A stretch of DNA of 14,269 bases from NCBI RefSeq assembly GCF_019649055.1, contig NW_026570727.1:1-14269 (forward strand), written 5' to 3'. This document shows, in pieces, positions 8,140 to 14,269 of the stretch (position 1 is the stretch's first letter; every line of letters begins with the position of its first letter). The translations under genes and the position numbers were made by a program. Under the pieces are notes generated by a model. The model ran no database searches. It was not told the origin of the DNA and worked only from the letters and a program-made list of their open reading frames with translations. Source of the DNA: Paramacrobiotus metropolitanus. Its lineage: Eukaryota; Tardigrada; Eutardigrada; Parachela; Macrobiotidae.

Positions 8140-8720
8140 ACTCAAAATGTACTGGATTTTATTCCTAATGTATGCTTGATTTTGTACTCAAAATATGCGT
8201 AAATCTGCGTGAGTTTTAATTTATTTACGTGTGCGTGAATTTTTATTAAAAATCACAGCGTTAAAACTTTTTCACCGATGTTTGCGTGAATTTATATTAA
8301 AAATTTATGCGTGAATTTTTAATAAAAAATGTATGGATAATTTCTATTCGAAAAGATGTTTAAATTAAATTTTTTATGGAATTAAATAATTGAATTTTTG
8401 TGCGTGAATTTTTCCGTGAATTTTTATATAAAATGTGCGCTTGAATTTTTGAAAAAAATTTATGCATGCATTTTTTCCAAAAATGTCCGCGTGAATTTCA
8501 CCCTAACATAAAACAAACGTGTGAATTTTCTCCAAAAATGTGTGCGTGAAATTTTTTTAAAAATGTATTCGTGAATTTTTTCCAAAAGTGAAAGCGTGAA
8601 TTTTTTCCAAAAATGTACGCGTGGATTTTCTCTAAAAACGCGCGCGTGAATTTTACAGAAGTGTATGCGTGAATTTTTTTACAAATGCACACGTGAATTT
8701 TTCCGACAGCTTATGGTGAA
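8140..8720 (+). repeat. Degenerate 25-bp minisatellite
   Basis: Repeats of GTGAATTTTTTCCAAAAATG plus five bases (25 bp), clearest at 8545-8700, where consecutive units are GTGAATTTTTTCCAAAAGTG, GTGAATTTTTTCCAAAAATG, GTGGATTTTCTCTAAAAACG and so on. Units become longer and more diverged towards 8140, with roughly 20 recognisable GCGTGAATTT cores in all. Because 25 is not a multiple of three, translated frames show rotating KKFTHTF-like words that are not a protein. Confidence 0.9.
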
Positions 8721-8750
8721 TTACATACATCCGGTATTTGAAATGATCGT

Positions 8751-8856
8751 GAGTAAACCTTTCGCGAAAAATAGATTGATGAAGCATGGCGCGCAGGATG
8801 GTAGGTTGTGTAGACTGCAGAGTGCAATGTGCGCGCTGGGGGAAAGCGTTTGCAAC
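8751..8856 (+). repeat. Dispersed repeat, copy 2
   Basis: Matches copy 1 (1901-2040) in the order GAGTAAAC, AGATTGAT, AGCATGGC, GCAGGATGG, GGAAAGCGTTTGCA, starting right after the minisatellite. It may continue weakly to about 8970 (GTTCACT and related words), where short palindromes such as CAATATAGCATATTG (about 8868-8884) occur. Confidence 0.65.
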
Positions 8857-9463
8857 ACATATACGGGTCAATATAGCATATTGGCTTGCGACTATAATAT
8901 TGTGTTATGTGACGTGCAGTCACGTACGTATACAGTTGCGTTCACTGGTAAACAAGTGTTTATGCAATTGTTATGAATTACTATTTTCACGTAGTTAATC
9001 GTGTCTAAAGACGACTGTTTTCTATGCTGATTTCAGTTAGCGTTCGGCTGCAGTTGTGTTTGATCGCGATTCAGTATCCGTCATGAGCGTGTACAGTAAA
9101 GATCATTATGGGATTCGACAGTATTCTCCGTTACGAATAGCGTAGGCGAAACGCTCATTTATCAATTGCATTTTTATCGCATTGCCGTTTTGTTGGTTAG
9201 TTAATGATATGAGAGAGCTGAATGAGTATTTCTTCATCGCATCTATGGTAACAAGGATTTGGTTGACCACTGGTCCTGCAGAAACCAAGCGACCGGAAGG
9301 GCAACAAATCGGTGCAGAGCGCTGCCTCAACGACATTTGCTTCATTGTCAGTAGAAGCCGAAATCATTTGCCTCAAAGGACAGAGACCGAAATCCTGGTG
9401 CAGATGATTAGTATTTAACTATTCATACAACTTTTTTCTGTCTTTTCTTTGTTCACGCAAGTA

Positions 9464-9507
9464 TTAAAGCGCCCGCGGAAGGACACTGTCCTTGCGTGGC
9501 GCATTAA
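9464..9507. repeat. Stem-loop with multi-part stem
   Basis: TTAA, GCGCC, CGC and AAGGACA pair in order with TGTCCTT, GCG, GGCGC and TTAA around a single C at 9484, with small bulges between the blocks. About 19 base pairs form within 44 nt, in otherwise AT-rich DNA. It could be a structured RNA, a terminator-like hairpin or the relic of a small inverted-repeat element. Confidence 0.7.
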
Positions 9508-10015
9508 AACTCGCGTACTGAAAGCTTAAACGGCTGCCCAGTTCTCACCATGGTCAGCAAACAACGGGCACCGAAAAAAGTATCGCAAGACCTAAAATCT
9601 CATGGCATGTGCTGATGCACGTGAAACAAACAAGATTGTTAGACCATCTAACTGTATCCGTAATAAAAACAGTAGAAAATAGAAGTGATATACATATATC
9701 GATCGGAAGATGGATCACCTAAGAAGAATAACGCTCACTATCGACGCAATATCGTTGCACAAGACTGGTATAAAAGGATTTTAGAACGTAGCTTGTCAGT
9801 TGACACGTTGGAATGAAGGACGTTGAATGACTGCCACGTGGAACACCACAGCAAGACAAAAAAAATCCATCTAGTCGCATGCCTGTACTTTCCACCAGCA
9901 TTCCTTTACTGATCAATGAGTGATCATTCTACTGATTCTGTGATTCATGCACATCCAACATTTCAAGCAAAGCCGGCGGTGCACTTCTCCTGTCCCATGC
10001 CACATGCGAGATGCG

Positions 10016-10082
10016 GTACTCATACAGCAGCACAATAATTTATTGATTTATTTATTAATTTATTGATTTTGTACTCATACAG
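10016..10082 (+). repeat. 12-bp direct repeats flanking an AT-rich core
   Basis: GTACTCATACAG at 10016-10027 and 10071-10082 enclose 43 bp that is mostly TTTATTGATT/TTATTAATTT. It may be a local duplication or the footprint of a tiny insertion. Confidence 0.7.
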
Positions 10083-10745
10083 AACATAGTAGTGGACAGA
10101 TGTGCATTTTCTATGCTGATGTGCCCATCTTCTGGTAGCCGCTGATAGAACGCAGTCCTTTAGGCGTACTTACAGTATTTCCGGCAACCCGGGTCCAATG
10201 CACTCACCAGCAGCATGCAAGTAATACACGTACATTCAGGTGGCGGTAATGGGCCACAATGATCACTGTTCAGCGCAGCGTGTAAAGGGAGAAGGCACCG
10301 GCCAGATCTAGATCTGCCAGTGGTTAAACTTGTGCGGCCGGCTGCAGTAATCCAGTTTTAGATAATTCAGTCCGAGTACAAGTCCAAGTTTCAGCGCTGG
10401 TCTCATTTCTGTCGTGCGTCCTCCATCAGTAACGCGTAGTGTGTGTAATCGCACCGAACACGGATGACCTTGATTGGGCTTCGGTCGATTAACTTTTGAT
10501 TAACAACGACTAAGAAATGGTACGGGATGGGATACGTTCACAAAATTAAGAAAACAATATGACAACCAATCAACAACAAGTACATACACTGAAATCACAA
10601 CAAGAACACTTCCTCTATACTGTCTTGCTCAGGTATCGTGCCCATTACACCGTATTGCATCCCCGCTGTATTTGTAGACAAACGCTGCCGGAAAACTCTT
10701 TGGTACGTACTGTACACTTAACTTACTACCCAAAGTCGCCGATGC

Positions 10746-10985
10746 TTGATATCTGGACCTGCGACACGATTCATTAGGAAACCAGATTCCAAACCGGGTG
10801 TTTTGGCACGACCATTAGCCGTATTGGACAAACGCATTATGGGAGATTTCCATGGAGAATTTTCAGTACAAGCGCCTGCTAGCGTCTGGCAGGAACTTGC
10901 TCGAACTGCAGTCGTGGCAGTCCTCAATATTGTCAACGCGGAAAACCAGCAAGTACAAAGTTTCACTCGCAGCAGAAACAACTAA
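10746..10985 (+). CDS. Small open frame, unknown product
   Basis: About 79 codons ending TAA at 10983-10985. The second half (VWQELARTAVVAVLNIVNAE) has an amphipathic, protein-like composition and loosely resembles the LAxxAVxxxN helix of cystatins. The cystatin QxVxG motif is not clearly present (QQVQS stands where it would be), so I do not assign it. The first codon is ATG at 10746. It may be an exon rather than a complete gene. Confidence 0.25.
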   Translation: MISGPATRFIRKPDSKPGVLARPLAVLDKRIMGDFHGEFSVQAPASVWQELARTAVVAVLNIVNAENQQVQSFTRSRNN

Positions 10986-11020
10986 GTAATTTGTATTTTT
11001 AAACCTTTTTGTTTCCCATA

Positions 11021-11186
11021 GCCGTTCTGTTGGCAGCAGCGCTTGCTGGTACGTTGCCCTAACTGAATACGGCACCGGAAGCCCTTTTTTTAAGTTCTTA
11101 TGTTTTTGTAGGACCGTTTATCGAATTTAAAGCCGAATTAGAAACAGCGCGCCGTCAGCATCAACTGCAACTCCCGAATCTTTAAT
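11021..11186 (+). CDS. Possible signal-peptide exon pair
   Basis: TTTTTGTTTCCCATAG ends at 11020/11021. Then comes a short stretch that can read AVLLAAALAG, a CTG|GTACGT donor at 11048, and after 63 nt an acceptor TTATGTTTTTGTAG at 11111. Joining gives AVLLAAALAGPFIEFKAELE and a stop near 11186. The leader looks like the end of a signal peptide, but no start exon was found, and only 36 nt separate the acceptor from the possible GTAATT donor upstream. It could be chance. Confidence 0.2.
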
Positions 11187-11285
11187 GCCGGTAGGGAATT
11201 TCTCCTTGCGCACGGATAATGTGACGCAAGCCGAATATCTCGTCTTCTCCGCATTGAGGAATAGCTCATCAACTTTCTGCAACAT
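11127..11285 (-). CDS. 52-residue open frame with a Shine-Dalgarno-like leader
   Basis: ATG at 11285-11283 and TAA at 11129-11127. The protein begins MLQKVDELFLNAEKTRYSAC and contains VTLSVRKEKFPTGIKDSG; it is charged, with no membrane segment. AAAGGAG lies two bases before the ATG. This resembles a bacterial ribosome-binding site but is closer than the usual 5-9 bases. I do not recognise the family. Confidence 0.3.
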   Translation of the reverse strand: MLQKVDELFLNAEKTRYSACVTLSVRKEKFPTGIKDSGVAVDADGALFLIRL

Positions 11286-11627
11286 TGCTCCTTTATTGCC
11301 GTTTTAATCCCATCAGCGGCTGGGTCGGCGCACGGTTTACCCGTCGCACATCAAAGCGCGCTGCTTAGACGGGGTTCGCGCCACCGCATCGCAGCTAACC
11401 CCCAACATCATCAAATCAGCTCCGACCGTGTAGTGACCCTCCAGTTGCACGAACGCGCCGATTTGGGCGACCCGGTGCGCGTTGACGTCGTCGACCCGGT
11501 GCGTCCGCAGCTCATTGAGCTGGAAGTTAAACGCTGCGTCACGCCGACCATCACGGGCAAAATCTGCGCTGCCGGAGATTTCCGAATTTGGTGGCGCTGG
11601 GACTCGTGGGATGCAGGAATTCGGTGA
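11264..11627 (+). CDS. Open frame without ATG, unknown product
   Basis: About 120 open codons ending TGA at 11625-11627. The most protein-like part is VTLQLHERADLGDPVRVDVV followed by DPVRPQLIELEVKRCVTPTI, with mainly G/C third bases. No ATG precedes it; a GTG at 11433 is possible. The minus strand is also open here, so the strand is not certain. It may continue in another frame into 11588-11941, which would need a shift near 11590. Confidence 0.3.
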
Positions 11628-11941
11628 TAGAAAAACGGGACTTCTCCCTGATGAGGAACGTGCAGATGATCCGCTTCGCCACTTGCACTATCGCTATGAT
11701 GGAAGCGGGCACTTTTACGGATCTGTTGCGGCTGGACAGTCACAAGGGGGAGCACGGACTCGGCCTGGAACTGAAGACGTTGCACAAGGGTGACGCGTCC
11801 AGCTTAAGCGAGTCTGACTTTGCTGCCGTACGCCGTCTGCATTGTGATGGCTCGTTTGCGTAGTTCCGCAACTTCCTGAAGCGTAAGCCGCACTTGTTAG
11901 CCGTTAAAGGAAACGCGCGTGGCAGTGATTGGGAATTATGA
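11588..11941 (+). pseudogene. Unknown protein fragment with an in-frame stop
   Basis: Open from about 11588 to TAG at 11861-11863, then open again to TGA at 11939-11941. The first part includes LMRNVQMIRFATCTIAMMEA and GTFTDLLRLDSHKGEHGLGL; after the stop comes FRNFLKRKPHLLAVKGNARG. Codon use is similar on both sides of the TAG, so the stop looks like a lesion in a once longer gene. It overlaps the tail of the minus-strand frame at 11904-12131. Family unknown. Confidence 0.35.
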
Positions 11942-12131
11942 GACGCCGGCGGTCACTCATTATTAAGAGTTCCCCAATGTTCTCAGTGTGGATTGCGCCG
12001 GTAACCTGACTAATGATAACGTCCGCGTTGATTCGCATTTTGCGTACAACACGTCTTGTTCTGCTGTGGCGCAGTGCCACTGCATCTGGCTTTTCGCACT
12101 TTTGACAACGTAAATGGATGTTATTAGGCAT
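11904..12131 (-). CDS. 75-residue open frame with a Cys pair, unknown
   Basis: ATG at 12131-12129, stop at 11904-11906. Near the N-terminus HLRCQKCEK has one CxxC pair, as in small zinc-ribbon proteins, but no second pair follows. The rest is basic (RHSRTRRVVRKMRI) and then hydrophobic (NADVIISQVTGAI). It converges on the plus-strand fragment ending at 11941, with a 38-base overlap. It may belong to the same foreign-looking segment. Confidence 0.3.
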   Translation of the reverse strand: MPNNIHLRCQKCEKPDAVALRHSRTRRVVRKMRINADVIISQVTGAIHTENIGELLIMSDRRRLIIPNHCHARFL

Positions 12132-12424
12132 GCATCATTTTCGCAGACGGCTCGCTTTAAAATTGTTGGTGTATCTAGAACCGCAAATAAAATGGTACGA
12201 AGCTAAGTCAAAATAATAATGAAGTTTACTTCTCAGTAACAAAACATTAGAATAAACCAGAAAAATTGCCTTAATGGAAAAATGTTGACCACGTGTTTGA
12301 AAATTCAAGGTGTCAAGTCAGTGCCGAGTCCTACGGAGTACCAGGTTTAGACGAAACACATGATTATTTACTGTACAATGTGTACATGCACGTGGTCGTA
12401 GGGCCAGACGTGGGCGTATGAAAG

Positions 12425-12495
12425 CTGGACAATATAGTCAAAATGTTTATTCCGCTTGTGCTGACAATATAGTCAAAATGTTTATTCCGCTTGTG
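12425..12495 (+). repeat. Near-identical tandem duplication, about 35 bp
   Basis: CTGGACAATATAGTCAAAAT through CCGCTTGTG (12425-12460) is repeated at once at 12461-12495 with only one G missing. The near identity implies a recent event. It lies inside a 75-codon plus-strand open frame (12418-12645) whose later part (NIQAEVCLTTAPDMQTECNF) looks protein-like but is unidentified. Confidence 0.95.
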
Positions 12496-13007
12496 TTTAA
12501 CATTCAGGCGGAAGTATGTTTAACAACTGCACCTGACATGCAAACTGAATGTAATTTTGAAAGCCCAACAAAATTCGGTGAACGTGCAAACGTTATTGCC
12601 CATCTTCGAAATTCTATTTGCAAATCAAAGGATACTGCAGAGTAGTGCGGTGCGAGGTGAATGACGACCGAGTTATAAAATATAAGGGTTGGTGGCTAAG
12701 TTAACAGGAAAAGAAGCCAAGGCTCAAAACTCTTAGTCTGATACCGCCTTGATTACTGTATACTGGCAGAACCGCGCAGGTAATTTTGCTCACAACAATT
12801 TAAAATATACATACTAATGATGCTGTTATACTGCAGTTTTTGCAGTATGGGCTTTTCCGCGATTTTATTTTGACGTTGCCCATATTGTAGGGCAGAGCTA
12901 GCCGTAGTTGTGGAATCTTCCGCTTGTCGAACACAACAAATGAAAGCGTACTCTGGCTGGGGCGTTGCCATTGCTGCAAACAAATCTTCAGAATAAGATT
13001 AAGCTAC

Positions 13008-13228
13008 CTTTTCTTGCACGAATGCGCATATATTGAACTTTCTGAACCTCTGGTCGCTTTTTCTTCACATTTGGAACAACCGGTTATCTTGACCTCTCTG
13101 TTCTCCATTCCTCTATCATCCAAGTGCGGAACCGGATTTGGCCGCAAACCCGGTATGGTGTGATAACAAATCTTACTTCCGCTGTACAGGTTTCCGAAAA
13201 CGCAGTGTGCAGTATAATCTTCAGCCAC
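13008..13228 (-). CDS. Possible exon of a Cys-containing secreted protein
   Basis: A minus-strand open stretch with HCVFGNLYSGSKICYH, then NREVKITGCSKCEEKA, ending at a plausible donor AAG|GTAGCT (13008|13007). The pattern C-x-F-G-x-x-Y-x-G and a later V-x-I-T-G-C recalls single-domain von Willebrand C proteins and small secreted arthropod proteins. The middle cysteines expected there are absent, and there is no ATG or leader. It may be an exon, or a decayed copy. Confidence 0.25.
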
Positions 13229-13724
13229 AAGGTGATCCCGATCGGTTATCGAAATGCAAAATAAGAATGACCATTTACTGAGAAATGCCTAGGTATACTT
13301 ACTACACACAGTATTTGCCGCATAATAAGCAGGAAATTTGCGAGAATTTACTATTTCAAACGCTGTGAGTCCCGTATCGGGTTACATGCAAATGATGCAA
13401 GGTAGTGACAGCACACCCTGCAGAGGGTTATCAAACGATCAACACAATTAAGTCGACACTCATTGTAAAGCCTGCAGAGAGCGCTTCGGGTAGAGGTAAA
13501 ATGTAGACTTATAGTTCAAGTGGCTTCTCGCTAATATCTAGCAGAAACTCTCGCAAAACTGCCGCTATCAATTACCAACACTGCCAACAAATTCAAAAGA
13601 TACTTCGTATCATTCATCGTAAGTTTACATGCGGACGGAACGAAATCACAACGATCTACAAAACAGCTGTACTTTTTGCGCTTGTCCACACCAGCTTGTT
13701 CTGCAGTCGCCCTTAAATCAGATT

Positions 13725-14269
13725 TTACAGAGAGGGATTGCACACATATCCAAAGTACATAATTGTGTTGGTGGCCACATGACGTAAAAGAAACAGGAAG
13801 GGGCGATCTGCAATAAATTCGGCTTCTCCCGAACCCCTTCCACTGACCGGCTCGATGATGGTGGATACCGAAGCGTCCACTCCTTCTTCATCGAGATCTA
13901 TAAAAAACGGCACCAAGAATTTCTTGTCATATTTTGCCAGTTTGAATGACTACAGAGATGCGATCTACAGCTTTATATCGGCTTTCAGGTGGGTTTATAT
14001 CGGCTTTATATCGGTTTCATATTTGAAACGAATACAGTTTCCATATAGTTAGCAACTCCGCCTCCATACGTGGCTTCGCGAGGTTTGTGCTAAACTCAAT
14101 GAAACTGCCTACGAGTAAGTTGGATTAATACGTAGTTGACATTAGTGCGGACGAGTGATACATTTTAAACGTACCAGTTCGTAATCTACCAACTGTACAA
14201 CGTTGTGTTATTTACGGATGCAAGCTTTTATTTTGACAGTTTGCAGGGAAAGTTGAGAGTGCTGAGAGA
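13725..14269 (-). CDS. Serpin B, 3' end (exons 14216-14269 and 13725-13897), runs off the window
   Basis: A second serpin, paralogous to serpin A. The last exon (13725-13897) is 173 nt, exactly as in A, and starts after a TTTTTTATAG acceptor. The preceding exon is cut by the window end; its visible 54 nt read SQHSQLSLQTVKIKACI and end at 14216 before a GTAAAT donor. The junction gives KACI-H-LDEEGVDASV as in A. FIADRPFLFLL fits the serpin signature, and the stop is at 13725-13727. The last 56 residues match A at about 42 positions, with the differences clustered in the reactive-centre loop, where B has an Arg (VSGRGSG) and A has Gly. An Arg near P1 would favour trypsin-like targets (inference). 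Confidence 0.88.
13898..14215 (-). other. Last intron of serpin B (318 nt)
   Basis: GTAAAT at 14215 to TTTTTTATAG at 13898. Same position and phase as the 310-nt intron of serpin A, with patches of shared sequence. It contains a short GGCTTT-ATATCGG repeat (about 13970-14020) where serpin A has its own unrelated tandem repeat. Confidence 0.85.

Larger units (their letters stand above)
8975..10740. other. Long stretch with no supported gene
   Basis: No protein with a recognisable domain. A 79-codon plus-strand open frame (9182-9418, starting MPFCWLVND) has no homologue I know, and the AG after a T-rich tract at about 9036 is the only splice-like signal near it. The rest is AT-rich, with one strong hairpin (9464-9507) and one pair of 12-bp direct repeats (10016-10082). 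Confidence 0.55.
11110..11941. other. GC-rich island with prokaryote-like reading frames
   Basis: Two counted 60-base blocks (11341-11400, 11461-11520) have 39 and 40 G+C, about 65%, whereas the surrounding DNA is visibly AT-rich. CpG is common. Several frames on both strands are open and have G/C-rich third positions, but none forms one complete recognisable gene. This could be an old lateral insertion (bacterial or viral), a decayed host gene or a CpG-rich regulatory segment. I could not name any protein in it. Confidence 0.5.

Noticed and set aside
8498-8692. Lys/Phe-rich frame with repeated HAYIFGKNS-like words
   Set aside because: Pure translation of the 25-bp minisatellite.
8140-8720. 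CRISPR array
   Set aside because: The units are contiguous 25-mers without unique spacers, and the setting is eukaryotic.
10746-10985. Cystatin gene
   Set aside because: A helix-like LAxxA stretch is suggestive, but there is no clear QxVxG motif, no PW loop and no disulfide cysteines.
11110-11941. Named phage or virus gene
   Set aside because: Several frames feel prokaryotic or viral, but no motif let me name a family without a database search.

Overview
This window looks like eukaryotic, repeat-rich, mostly AT-rich genomic DNA, probably from an arthropod. A chelicerate (mite or tick) is my guess from the serpin style and the retrotransposon family, but nothing here fixes the species. The evidence is split genes with GT-AG introns, a decayed R2-type (restriction-like endonuclease) non-LTR retrotransposon, inverted-repeat elements and a minisatellite.

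The only convincing host genes are two tandem serpin paralogues on the minus strand, one at each end. Serpin A (6-1636) is readable in full. Three exons join through two introns (82 and 310 nt) with every reading phase matching, giving a 412-residue protein with an intact serpin signature. Only the last exon, one intron and 54 nt of the preceding exon of serpin B (13725-14269) lie inside the window. The last exons are both exactly 173 nt and the splice phase is the same. The proteins differ mostly in the reactive-centre loop.

Layout: 6-1636 serpin A; 1715-2040 a cluster of hairpins, including a near-perfect 102-bp palindrome, in the 5' flank of serpin A, ending in a dispersed repeat that recurs at 8751; about 2822-5174 a foldback-like element with roughly 580-bp inverted arms, the right arm split by a 746-bp TA-flanked MITE-like insertion; 5392-7499 a 5'-truncated, dead RLE retrotransposon on the minus strand with a candidate 8-bp target-site duplication; 7637-7838 a weak exon candidate; about 8140-8720 a 25-bp minisatellite; 9000-10740 mostly empty; about 11110-12131 a GC-rich island (about 65% in its core) with prokaryote-like reading frames on both strands that I could not identify; 12425-12495 a recent tandem duplication; 13008-13228 a weak cysteine-containing exon candidate; then serpin B.

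The biology suggested is a serpin tandem array whose 12-kb spacer has filled with mobile and structured DNA. The serpins would be protease inhibitors whose targets diverged through their loop sequences. I see no operon, CRISPR array, rRNA or tRNA.
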